This document shows, in pieces, positions 6,771 through 14,855 of a stretch of DNA of 21,616 nt. A program made the translations under genes and the position numbers. Numbering within the stretch: the first letter of the stretch is position 1; the number at the start of each line of letters is the position of its first letter. Below the pieces are notes generated by a model. The model saw only the letters and a program-made list of their open reading frames with translations, had not been told where the DNA came from and did not search any database. The stretch covers positions 1 through 21,616 of the forward strand of contig JAISES010000242.1 of NCBI GenBank assembly GCA_031263965.1. The letters run 5' to 3'. This DNA comes from Prevotella sp. Lineage in GTDB: Bacteria; Bacteroidota; Bacteroidia; Bacteroidales; Dysgonomonadaceae.

Positions 6771-8651
6771 ATGGATAACATTATCATTTCGTATCTTATT
6801 AAGGCAGCTATCTCTACTGCCCTGTTTTACGGAGTATACATGCTGTGCCTCCGCAACGATACTTTCCTGAAATTAAGGAGATTCTTCTTTCTGTTCGCCA
6901 TAGCTTTCTCTCTGATATTTCCGGTATTCAACATCGAACTACCCGTAAAAAACGAAAGTTCCGTCCAAATACCGACTTATTGGCTTTCCGAATTTTACAT
7001 AACACCAGAAATACAGGAGCAATCACAATCGTCTCCAATAAACATCCAAAGCATAATACTTACATGCTTATGCATCGCTTCTGCTTTTTGTATCATTAAA
7101 TTTCTAATACAATTACGGAGCATTATCAAATTGAGAGTAAGCTGTGAATCCGAAAAAGTACAGAAATACAGGATCGTAAAAATGAAAAACAACCTATTGT
7201 CTCCATTTTCATTTTTTAATTGGATATTTATCAATGCCGAAAACAACGATGCACATAGATTAAAAGAAATAATCGCCCATGAGCAAATCCATGCCGGACA
7301 GTACCATTCTGTAGACAATCTGGCGGCAGAATTATTATGCGCATTTTTCTGGTGGAATCCGTTTGCATGGCTTATAAAAAAGGAAATAAAAATAAATCTC
7401 GAATACCTTGCCGATAAGGGAGTGCTCAATTTGGGATACGATTCTAAGGAATATCAATATATTCTTCTGCAAGTGTCCAACGAAAGTGCTGGCATACAAC
7501 TTATTAATAACTTCAACGTATCTCAACTTAAAAAACGAATAACCATGATGAACAAGAAAAAAAGCCCAATATCAGCATCTTTAAAATACTTGCTGATTGT
7601 TCCGGTCGGAATAACCCTCCTTTTGGGAAATGCAGTACAAGCATCTCCGGATCTGATAAAGTCGGCAACAGAGGAATTGTTTGACAAACCTCAGGATCAA
7701 GTAGATCAGCTTCCTTCTTTTCCCGGAGGAATAGATGAAATGAATAAATTTATCAGAGATAATCTCCGGTATCCGGTAATAGCTCAGGAAGCAGGTACAG
7801 AAGGACGGATATTGGTAAGTTTTATCGTAAAAAGCACAGGAAAAATATCTAACATCAGCATTATTGAAAAAGCAGACCCTGCACTGGACAAAGAAGCCGT
7901 ACGTGTCATAAAACAAATGCCTGACTGGATACCGGCAAAACTTAACGGAAAGAATGTAGACGCCAGCTATGCGATACCTATAATATTTAAACTATCAGGA
8001 TCACTAAAATTCATCATAGGAGATACGGATAAAAACACAGTCGTTGCAGTAGCTTATGGAAGCAAAATTACAATTGACGAGTTAAAGGTTGGCAACTCGT
8101 CAGATACAAAGAAACCTTTCATTTCCGTAGATCAAATGCCGGCCTTCCCGGGAGGAGGAGAGGAAATGCAACGCTATATCAGAGAAAATCTTAAATATCC
8201 GGTTGCAGCCCAGAAAGCAGGTATACAAGGACGCGTTACCTTACGTTTTGTTGTCGGAGATGACGGAACGATAACAGATATAACTGTTGTGCGAGGCATT
8301 GACCCTGATTGCGATGCGGAAGCTGTAAGGGTTATAGCCAATATGCCGAAATGGACACCGGGAAAACAAAACGGAACCAATGTTCCCGTATATTTCAATA
8401 TACCTATCCAGTTCCAACTGAAGGGTAATGATGATACGGCAATCTCATCGGCCCCATACCTGTTCGTTTACGAAGGAAAATTGTATTCGGAAGCAGAATA
8501 CAAACAATTACCTCTGAGCAAGGAACATATAAAAGACAATGAAGTTTTATGGGAAAAGCTTATACCGGAACCGGAAGCCATCCGGAAATATGGAGATAAG
8601 GCAAAAGGAAAAAAGGTAATAGAGGTGAAAATAGCTCCAAGAGGTAAATAG
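6771..8651 (+). CDS. BlaR1-like M56 metallopeptidase with two TonB C-terminal domains
   Basis: This is a 626-residue inner-membrane protein. Probable membrane helices are at about 5-25, 36-55, 93-113 and 270-288. The M56 zinc site is HEQIH (170-174) with EYLAD (Glu211) as the expected third ligand. The part after the last helix should be periplasmic. It holds two tandem TonB_C-type domains, about 311-410 (LPSFPGGIDEM...) and 453-550 (MPAFPGGGEEM...). These are clearly related to each other, each with the block NL+YPV.AQ.AG..GR and ending in an IPI..F-L strand. A further tail of about 75 residues has no recognised domain. Family knowledge: BlaR1/MecR1 sense an outside signal and trigger cleavage of the paired repressor. 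Here no penicillin-binding domain is present, so the signal is unknown. Confidence 0.92.
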   Translation: MDNIIISYLIKAAISTALFYGVYMLCLRNDTFLKLRRFFFLFAIAFSLIFPVFNIELPVKNESSVQIPTYWLSEFYITPEIQEQSQSSPINIQSIILTCLCIASAFCIIKFLIQLRSIIKLRVSCESEKVQKYRIVKMKNNLLSPFSFFNWIFINAENNDAHRLKEIIAHEQIHAGQYHSVDNLAAELLCAFFWWNPFAWLIKKEIKINLEYLADKGVLNLGYDSKEYQYILLQVSNESAGIQLINNFNVSQLKKRITMMNKKKSPISASLKYLLIVPVGITLLLGNAVQASPDLIKSATEELFDKPQDQVDQLPSFPGGIDEMNKFIRDNLRYPVIAQEAGTEGRILVSFIVKSTGKISNISIIEKADPALDKEAVRVIKQMPDWIPAKLNGKNVDASYAIPIIFKLSGSLKFIIGDTDKNTVVAVAYGSKITIDELKVGNSSDTKKPFISVDQMPAFPGGGEEMQRYIRENLKYPVAAQKAGIQGRVTLRFVVGDDGTITDITVVRGIDPDCDAEAVRVIANMPKWTPGKQNGTNVPVYFNIPIQFQLKGNDDTAISSAPYLFVYEGKLYSEAEYKQLPLSKEHIKDNEVLWEKLIPEPEAIRKYGDKAKGKKVIEVKIAPRGK

Positions 8652-8663
8652 AAAACCATTAAA

Positions 8664-8695
8664 TAAAAGAACAGGTGTCAGCGCCTGTTCTTTAA
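8664..8695 (+). terminator. Hairpin after the M56 gene, terminator or attenuator
   Basis: aaagaacagg (8666-8675) pairs perfectly with cctgttcttt (8684-8693), and inner T-G and G-C pairs leave a tcag tetraloop. A short T-rich tail follows (tttaatcattt). It sits between the M56 gene and the TPR gene, which starts only 13 bp later. It may end most transcripts or lower expression of the TPR gene. The U-tract is weak, so attenuation is as likely as full termination. Confidence 0.6.
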
Positions 8696-8708
8696 TCATT
8701 TAACTAAC

Positions 8709-10142
8709 ATGAAAAAACTAATACTTCTGGCCGGCTTGTTCTTTGCCGGTATATCGCTTGCTTTTTCACAAAACACGACAAGCCCTCTGCCGGAACTTTT
8801 GAAGAACTTCCAATACCAGCAGGCCTTGGAATATATAGATTCTCAGGAGCCTACGAAAGACCTACTCATGCAGAAAGCGCTATGTTATAAGGCATTGGGC
8901 GAATACAAAAAGGCTATTGACATATTACTCCCTCTCACAGAAGAACATGCCGGCAACATACAAATTTTATCGGAATTAGCTATTTGCTACCAGGCGCTGG
9001 GGCAAAGGCAAGCCGGTACAGATTGTTACGATAAGCTGATACAAATAGACTCTGCCAATATCTATTTTAAAATACAAAAAGCGGAGCTATTGTTTCAGCA
9101 AAGCAAATACGAGAAAGCACTCGAACTATTTTATGTAATCTACGATCGGGGAAAATCGACCAATACGCTGAAACAGATTGCCCAATGCTACGAGATGATG
9201 AATGCAGTAGATAGCGCTATAACATACTATCGGAAAACTCTATATGAAAACCCATTAGATGCATTTTCCACTGCCAGCCTGACCAACATTTGCCTGAAAG
9301 AAGGACTTTTGCCCGAAGGTAAAGCCTGTTCGCAGGCATTTATGGATATGGACACCACCAATCAGCAAGTAAACCTGCTGAATGCTTTATGCTATTACGC
9401 AAGTGAACAGGAATATGAAGAAGCGATAAGCCGGTTCGTCAGATGTGAACAAAGAGGCGATACCAGTCTAATACTGAACCGCAGCTTCGGAACATCCTGT
9501 TTTATGATAAAAAGATACTATGATGCCGAGATTTACCTGGATAAAGCATTCAGGCAAGATACGACTAACAATACTGTTCTATATGCATTGGCAACTTCAT
9601 CGATGGAACTGGGCGACCATTGGAAATCAACGCCGCTGTTCAATAAACTACTTAGCAGGGTCAAGCCCGATAGTATAATGCTGACCTTGTGCTACAAAAA
9701 TCTCGCAATGTCGTACCAGAAAGGCCGGCATTACAAGGAGGCTGTCGATACATATATCGAATCTCTGAATTATGCAAAGCCTAATCAGAGGATGACAACA
9801 TATCATACAATCGCAAATCTCTATGATATACAACTCAACGATACAGGCAATGCACTGATCTATTATGGTTATTACAGAGAAACTTTAGTCGATTACTTAA
9901 ATTCATTGAAAAGAGGAGGGAAAGAGGATAACGAAAAAAGGATCATAGAGGAATCAATAAGGATCAAGGCGCTGGACGAACATGTGAAAGAGCTGAAAAG
10001 TGGTGAAAAGAGAGAACGGAAACCCTTCAGTATAATGCAAATCCAGATAATAGATACTGAAAAGGGCAATACCAAAACGACAATTTCAAAAGAAAACGGG
10101 AAAACGACAGTATCGGAAGAAAAAGATACAAAGCTCAACTGA
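8709..10142 (+). CDS. Secreted tetratricopeptide repeat protein
   Basis: This 477-residue protein has a signal peptide at about 1-20 (MKKLILLAGLFFAGISLAFS, cut near SQ-N) without a lipobox cysteine, so it is probably periplasmic. Residues about 28-400 are made of helical TPR-like repeats. Clear ones begin near 52 (LMQKALCYKALGEYKKAIDI), 86 (LSELAICYQALGQ), 120 (FKIQKAELLFQQSKYEKALEL), 154 (LKQIAQCYEMMNAVDSAITYY) and 325 (LTLCYKNLAMSYQKGRHYKEA). A charged helical stretch (about 400-435) follows, then a Lys/Thr-rich low-complexity tail. TPR proteins act as scaffolds; no enzyme motif is seen. Its position 57 bp after the BlaI/M56 pair on the same strand suggests a related role. Its stop overlaps the recG stop by 8 bp on the opposite strand. 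Confidence 0.85.
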   Translation: MKKLILLAGLFFAGISLAFSQNTTSPLPELLKNFQYQQALEYIDSQEPTKDLLMQKALCYKALGEYKKAIDILLPLTEEHAGNIQILSELAICYQALGQRQAGTDCYDKLIQIDSANIYFKIQKAELLFQQSKYEKALELFYVIYDRGKSTNTLKQIAQCYEMMNAVDSAITYYRKTLYENPLDAFSTASLTNICLKEGLLPEGKACSQAFMDMDTTNQQVNLLNALCYYASEQEYEEAISRFVRCEQRGDTSLILNRSFGTSCFMIKRYYDAEIYLDKAFRQDTTNNTVLYALATSSMELGDHWKSTPLFNKLLSRVKPDSIMLTLCYKNLAMSYQKGRHYKEAVDTYIESLNYAKPNQRMTTYHTIANLYDIQLNDTGNALIYYGYYRETLVDYLNSLKRGGKEDNEKRIIEESIRIKALDEHVKELKSGEKRERKPFSIMQIQIIDTEKGNTKTTISKENGKTTVSEEKDTKLN

Positions 10143-12231
10143 TCTGTCCCCAGTTAAAACGATTACCGCTTAATTTTTGCAACTGCTTGCGTAGGATAAG
10201 GTTCTCCGGCCTCTCTATCTGCGGGTCTTCATCCAGTATTTTTTTTGCTGCTTCGCGGGCAAATTGCAGTATTTCCCCGTCACGTATAAGATTTGCAATA
10301 CGAAGGTTGAACGGAATACCACTTTGTTGTGTACCTTCCAGATCGCCCGGGCCACGGAGTTTGAGATCGGCCTCGGCTATTTCAAAGCCATCATTGCTTT
10401 CGACCATTATCCCGATGCGTTTTTTTGTTTCGGCAGACAGTTCATATGGAGTTACCAGAATACAATATGACTGGTCGGCCCCGCGTCCTACTCGTCCTCT
10501 CAACTGGTGTAGCTGGGACAACCCGAAACGCTGAGCCGATTCGATGACCATTACAGACGCATTCGGAACATTTACCCCTACCTCGATAACCGTAGTAGCG
10601 ACCATTATCTGTGCCTCATTTCTGACAAAGCGCTGCATCTCGGCATCTTTTTCCTTCGGCTTCATTTTGCCATGCACCTTACACACGGTATATTCAGGAA
10701 ACACTTCTCTGGTATGTTCGAAACCTTCTTCCAGATTTCTCAAATCGAGTTTTTCACTCTCCTCTATCAACGGATAAACAATATATACCTGCCGTCCGGC
10801 CTGCAACTGCTTCCTGATTGATTCGTACATAGCCCCCCGTTTTTTATCATACTGGTGAATAGTACGGATCGGTTTACGACCCGGAGGCAACTCATCGATG
10901 ACCGATACATCGAGGTCGCCATATACTGTCATGGCCAATGTACGCGGAATAGGGGTCGCCGTCATGACCAGAATATGCGGCGGATTAACATTCTTGCTCC
11001 AAAGCTTTGCTCGCTGCGCCACGCCGAAACGGTGCTGTTCATCAATAACAACCAGTCCCAGATTAGAAAACCGGACGGTGTCCTCTATCAAAGCATGCGT
11101 TCCCACAAGTATTTGCAGATCGCCGGTAAGCAAGGCGTTATGTATCCGCTCCCGATCCGTTTTTTTAGTTGAACCCGTCAATAGCTCTACATTTACATTC
11201 AACCCTTGCAGAAATTCCTGTATGGTAATAAAATGTTGGGTAGCCAATATTTCCGTCGGAGCCATCATACAAGACTGGAAACCGTTATCGAGAGCTATCA
11301 GCATCAGCATCAGGGCCACCAGCGTTTTACCACTGCCGACATCCCCCTGTAGCAAGCGGTTCATTTGTTCGCCGGTTGCCATATCCTGCCTGATTTCCCT
11401 GATGATCCGCTTTTGTGCATTAGTTAGAGGAAAAGGAAGATTGTCTTCGTAGAAGGAATTTAGATAATCACCCACTTTGGAGAACACAAAACCTTTAAGC
11501 TTCGACTTACGTTCGGCAATATATTTCAAAATATTCAACTGGATGTAAAACAGTTCTTCAAACTTTAAGCGATACTGAGCCTCTCTCAACAAAGATGCAT
11601 TTTCCGGAAAGTGAATATTGCGCATCGCAGGCTTCAATCCCATCAACCGTGCTTCCTGTATTACCTTTTCGGGAAGTGTTTCCGACAGATTCCTTACAAC
11701 AGAGGCAAATGCCGCAGCCATTATTTTCTGAATCGCTTTCGAATTCAGAAAATGGTTTTTCATTTTCTCTGTTGTATTGTAGTAGGGCATCAATCCTGAA
11801 GGACGCTCTTCCTCATTGATATACGGATCGATGTCGGGATGGGCAATATTGAATTTATCGCCAAACATGGTAGGCTTACCAAAAATAATATAGGGAAGAT
11901 CTACCTTATACTTATCTACAATGAATTTAGCGCCCTGAAACCAAACCAAATCAATAAATCCTGTGCCGTCGGTAAAATGAGCGACTAATCGTTTTTTCCG
12001 GCCTTCACCAAAAGTTTCGAATGCCGTAATCCGTCCTTTCAGTTGAATGTAAGGCATATTGCCGTCTATCTCGTGAACAAAGTAGATGCGGCTTCGGTCA
12101 ATATATTTGTACGGGAAATAATATAGCAGATCTTCTACCGAATACACATTGATCTCTTTATTCAGAATCTCAGCTTTTTTCGGTCCTACTCCCGCCAGAA
12201 ATTTTATATCTGCATGTGAAAAATCAGTCAT
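10135..12231 (-). CDS. recG: ATP-dependent DNA helicase RecG
   Basis: This 698-residue superfamily-2 helicase reverses stalled replication forks and processes Holliday junctions. It has the N-terminal wedge region with an OB fold (about 60-135). Motif I is GDVGSGKT (296-303), motif II is the RecG-typical DEQHRFG (397-403) and motif III is TATPIPRT (424-431). The C-terminal helicase lobe includes QLRGRVGRG, and the family's C-terminal LRGPGDLEGTQQSG. The length is normal and no lesion is seen. The start ATG (12229-12231) precedes a typical MTDFSHADIKFLAGVGPKKAE. The 3' end overlaps the convergent TPR gene by 8 bp (10135-10142). Confidence 0.97.
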   Translation of the reverse strand: MTDFSHADIKFLAGVGPKKAEILNKEINVYSVEDLLYYFPYKYIDRSRIYFVHEIDGNMPYIQLKGRITAFETFGEGRKKRLVAHFTDGTGFIDLVWFQGAKFIVDKYKVDLPYIIFGKPTMFGDKFNIAHPDIDPYINEEERPSGLMPYYNTTEKMKNHFLNSKAIQKIMAAAFASVVRNLSETLPEKVIQEARLMGLKPAMRNIHFPENASLLREAQYRLKFEELFYIQLNILKYIAERKSKLKGFVFSKVGDYLNSFYEDNLPFPLTNAQKRIIREIRQDMATGEQMNRLLQGDVGSGKTLVALMLMLIALDNGFQSCMMAPTEILATQHFITIQEFLQGLNVNVELLTGSTKKTDRERIHNALLTGDLQILVGTHALIEDTVRFSNLGLVVIDEQHRFGVAQRAKLWSKNVNPPHILVMTATPIPRTLAMTVYGDLDVSVIDELPPGRKPIRTIHQYDKKRGAMYESIRKQLQAGRQVYIVYPLIEESEKLDLRNLEEGFEHTREVFPEYTVCKVHGKMKPKEKDAEMQRFVRNEAQIMVATTVIEVGVNVPNASVMVIESAQRFGLSQLHQLRGRVGRGADQSYCILVTPYELSAETKKRIGIMVESNDGFEIAEADLKLRGPGDLEGTQQSGIPFNLRIANLIRDGEILQFAREAAKKILDEDPQIERPENLILRKQLQKLSGNRFNWGQIS

Positions 12232-12258
12232 CAGAACTTTTTATCTCAAATATCACAG

Positions 12259-12266
12259 TAAAGATA
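12259..12266 (-). promoter_or_regulatory. Candidate recG promoter
   Basis: Read on the minus strand, TATCTTTA (7 of 8 with TAnnTTTG) is preceded by TTTC after a 19-nt spacer, close to the Bacteroidota TTTG-N19-TAnnTTTG layout. It lies 27 bp ahead of the recG ATG. Both boxes have one mismatch. Confidence 0.35.
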
Positions 12267-12310
12267 ACCATTTTTGTACAATACCGAAAAGGCAAGAAGA
12301 AACCTGCCAA

Positions 12311-12342
12311 TTTCAGAAACAAACAAAAAATGTATATTTTTG
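12311..12342 (+). promoter_or_regulatory. Candidate promoter of the DUF4421 gene
   Basis: TATTTTTG (12335-12342) is an exact TAnnTTTG -7 box. TTTC (12311-12314) lies 20 nt upstream as a one-mismatch -33 box. It is 18 bp before the ATG, so the leader is very short. It lies in the 129-bp space divergent to recG. Confidence 0.45.
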
Positions 12343-12360
12343 AAAAATAAAAAATAAAAG

Positions 12361-13380
12361 ATGCCAAGTAAAACAATAAAATATCACTTTTCTAAACACG
12401 TATTAAAGAAAAGGCGTATTTTAATTTTGTATATGCTTTTCAGTTCCACATCATCCTTTTCTCAGATAGATAGTGCTTATATACAGTCTTTTGACCAAGA
12501 ATTTTCCATAAGGCCATATGTCTATAAGAAGTTCACGACGCTATCGACTGAAATAAACGAAGATGAGACTGAGTATTATCCCAATACTCCTGTTGGCATG
12601 GGTTTTGGCGTAACATATAAAAAATATTCCCTCAGCGGAGGATATAGTTTCGACTTTATGAGGGATAAAAACAGAGGGAAAACAAAATCGATTGATTTCC
12701 AATATCATTATTATGGTAGAAGTTTTGTATTCGACTTCTTTTTTCAGAACTACAAGGGATTTTACAGAGAGGATGACAAACAAGAGGAGGTTTTTCAGAT
12801 TTATCCTGATATCAGGATTGTACAATATGGTATATTCAGCCAATATGTATTCAACAATAAAAAATTTTCTTATCAGGCAGCATTCAATCAAAGCGAAAAA
12901 CAGCTAAGGTCGGCAGGAAGCTTCCAATTGGGGGGCGGATTATATTATAACAATATACAGTCTGACAGCACTATAATGTTGCCAGACAACAAACTAAACA
13001 ATTATCAGATCAGTATAAGCGGCGGATACGCATATACATGGGTTATCAAAAAAAACTTTTTTACCTCTCTCAGCGTATCTTTAGGTGTAAATTTCGGAGC
13101 AAAAACCATCAGTGATTTTGGCAAAAAGGCAGAAGTATCTCCATCTGTATTTCCTCGTTTTTCGATGGGATATAACGGGAAAGATTGGTCGGTTGGATTA
13201 TCTTTTGTAATGAACAGGATATATGTATTACATAACAACAACATGCCTAAAATTGCTTTAGGCACGGGTAATTTCCAACTAAGCTATATTAAGCGTTTCG
13301 ATATTGCCCCTAAGTTTTTGAAACACATAAAAAAAGAGCTGTCGCAAAAGACAGGATTCCCGTCATTGCGAACGGAGTGA
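12361..13380 (+). CDS. DUF4421 family outer-membrane-like protein
   Basis: This 339-residue protein has an N-terminal signal region (basic residues up to 19, hydrophobic 20-34, likely cut after SFSQ). The mature part is rich in alternating aromatic strands, for example FQYHYYGRSFVFDFFFQNYKG and the Gly-rich FQLGGGLYYN. This is consistent with a beta-barrel and with DUF4421 proteins of Bacteroidota. PNTPVGMGFGVTYKKYSLSGG (74-94) and GKTKSIDFQYHYYGR (106-120) resemble family hallmarks. The function is unknown. The last eight codons (GFPSLRTE) and the stop are encoded by the CGTCATTGCGA palindrome starting at 13361, so the native C-terminus has probably been altered. The gene is divergent from recG and convergent with the exporter cluster. 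Confidence 0.85.
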   Translation: MPSKTIKYHFSKHVLKKRRILILYMLFSSTSSFSQIDSAYIQSFDQEFSIRPYVYKKFTTLSTEINEDETEYYPNTPVGMGFGVTYKKYSLSGGYSFDFMRDKNRGKTKSIDFQYHYYGRSFVFDFFFQNYKGFYREDDKQEEVFQIYPDIRIVQYGIFSQYVFNNKKFSYQAAFNQSEKQLRSAGSFQLGGGLYYNNIQSDSTIMLPDNKLNNYQISISGGYAYTWVIKKNFFTSLSVSLGVNFGAKTISDFGKKAEVSPSVFPRFSMGYNGKDWSVGLSFVMNRIYVLHNNNMPKIALGTGNFQLSYIKRFDIAPKFLKHIKKELSQKTGFPSLRTE

Positions 13381-13472
13381 AGCAATCCAGAGTGTTGATT
13401 ATAAATGGATTGCTTCGGGCTGTCGCCCTCGCAATGACGTGTAAAAGACCTTTTAATACAGTCTCTTTTTTT
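13329..13472. terminator. Bidirectional terminator split by a palindromic repeat
   Basis: aaaaaaagagctgt (13329-13342) pairs with acagtctcttttttt (13458-13472) with a single bulge: a 14-bp stem with an A-tract on one side and a T-tract on the other. It lies between the convergent DUF4421 and TolC-like genes, the place for a shared terminator. About 115 nt, mostly the CATTGCGA palindrome, lies between the arms. The left arm falls within the last codons of the DUF4421 frame. Confidence 0.55.
13361..13439. repeat. CGTCATTGCGA palindrome at the DUF4421 3' end
   Basis: Outer arms cgtcattgcga (13361-13371) and tcgcaatgacg (13429-13439) are perfect complements. Inner arms gaagcaatcca (13379-13389) and tggattgcttc (13406-13416) are also perfect. 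The inner arms are identical to those at 5203-5236, which places both in one dispersed family. The DUF4421 stop codon (13378-13380) lies inside it. Confidence 0.88.
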
Positions 13473-13487
13473 GCACACACCAATAAC

Positions 13488-14843
13488 TCACTCTACATCA
13501 ATCGGTTTACCCTGATAAAAATCCAGGATTTTAGCACGGAAGATGAAATCATACTTAGCCCTGATACGTTCAGATCGATTGGTCAGAAGTTTTGTTTTCG
13601 CTTCACTGAATTCAAAAGCTGTAGACTTACCTATATCGTAGCGTTCCTGAGCATATTGCAGAGATATTTCTGCTGCTGTTTCCGCCTTTCCGGTAGATAT
13701 ATATGTGGCATGCGCCCCAACCGCACTCTGGTATGCCTGCTGTATTTCCTTATACAATGCCAGTTTGACATTATCAAGCGCTAAGCTTTGATTTTCTATA
13801 TTTAAGCGGGCGCTGCGTACCTGGTTCCGGGTTTGAAAACGATTAAATATAGGGATGCTCAATGAAAAACCAATATACTTACGTTCATTATTTCTTAACT
13901 GATTGGATAGCCTGGCTCTATCCTTTTCAGCTTCATCAGCATATTCTTTTCCATAAACATGCGTATATCCTGTACTATATGACAACTCCAGATTAAGTGT
14001 CGGCCAATAACCCGACTGAGCTACTTTTAAGTTTTTTTTACTACTTTCGAGCTTATATTCCGCTTCTTTTACGTGAGGTTTTACACCTAAAGACAGTTTA
14101 TAAACTTGATCGGGAGGTACAACACTCGATAAATTATCCGTAACGACATCTTCCGATTTGGGCTCCCGAATATCAAAATAACTGGCATCAGGCAAGTTCA
14201 GCGATTGCGATAAATTCAATAAAGACAGAGCCAGATCATTAACAGCAACTGTTACATTCAGGTCATCTTTAGCCTGTTGCGCTTTAATATCATATAATTG
14301 AGAAGACGGAACTTTACCCGATTCAACAAGGATTTCAGTCCTTTCCACCTGCAATTTACTTAAATCAGCCTGCTCTTGATATGCTTTCAGTATCTCCTTC
14401 TTGAAAAGGACATCCAGATATAAAGAAACTACTTGCAACTCCAGATTTTCTTTTGCCTTTCTCAGACCCTCAGTTGCCGCATGCAAATTCAATTCATCAA
14501 CCTTTATCTGGTTAGGTATCTTAAACCCTGTAAATACAGGAACAGATGTCCCAATTCGGAAATCTGTACCTGCAGCATTGTTCGATTGGTATGTTCCAGT
14601 ATTATAATCCTGACTTTGCCCAAAACTGAATGACTGTCCGACACCCGCATTTAAGTTTGGCAACCGGTCGTTTTTGCTGGTACTGAGATTTATCTCTGAA
14701 CTTTTCACATTCAAGGCCTGCTGCCTGAGTTCAATATTATTTTCTACAGCATAATCGACACATTCACGCAATGTCCATTTCTTCTGAGCCTGTATACATA
14801 AACAGATACAGAACAGACTGCATGATACAATTAGTTTTTTCAT
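13488..14843 (-). CDS. TolC family outer-membrane efflux protein
   Basis: This 451-residue protein has a signal peptide (about 1-19, ending IQAQ) and two homologous outer-membrane efflux (OEP) halves, about 25-215 and 245-440. These should form the trimeric beta-barrel and periplasmic alpha-tunnel. WTLRECVDYAVENNIELRQ (23-41) and the later IGFSLSIPIFNRFQTRNQVR (327-346) are typical. The segment LQYAQERYDIGKSTAFEFSEA (398-418) is typical of the family's end. It is the last gene of the exporter cluster, starting 12 bp after the adaptor gene. Substrates cannot be inferred. Confidence 0.93.
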   Translation of the reverse strand: MKKLIVSCSLFCICLCIQAQKKWTLRECVDYAVENNIELRQQALNVKSSEINLSTSKNDRLPNLNAGVGQSFSFGQSQDYNTGTYQSNNAAGTDFRIGTSVPVFTGFKIPNQIKVDELNLHAATEGLRKAKENLELQVVSLYLDVLFKKEILKAYQEQADLSKLQVERTEILVESGKVPSSQLYDIKAQQAKDDLNVTVAVNDLALSLLNLSQSLNLPDASYFDIREPKSEDVVTDNLSSVVPPDQVYKLSLGVKPHVKEAEYKLESSKKNLKVAQSGYWPTLNLELSYSTGYTHVYGKEYADEAEKDRARLSNQLRNNERKYIGFSLSIPIFNRFQTRNQVRSARLNIENQSLALDNVKLALYKEIQQAYQSAVGAHATYISTGKAETAAEISLQYAQERYDIGKSTAFEFSEAKTKLLTNRSERIRAKYDFIFRAKILDFYQGKPIDVE

Positions 14844-14855
14844 ACTCTTACGTTG

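Noticed and set aside
6389..8651. Beta-lactam resistance (blaI-blaR1) locus
   Set aside because: There is no beta-lactamase or penicillin-binding protein gene nearby, and the M56 protein lacks the penicillin-binding sensor domain.
10898..11452. 184-codon plus-strand frame inside recG
   Set aside because: It is an antisense shadow of the helicase motifs; no independent start region or recognisable protein.
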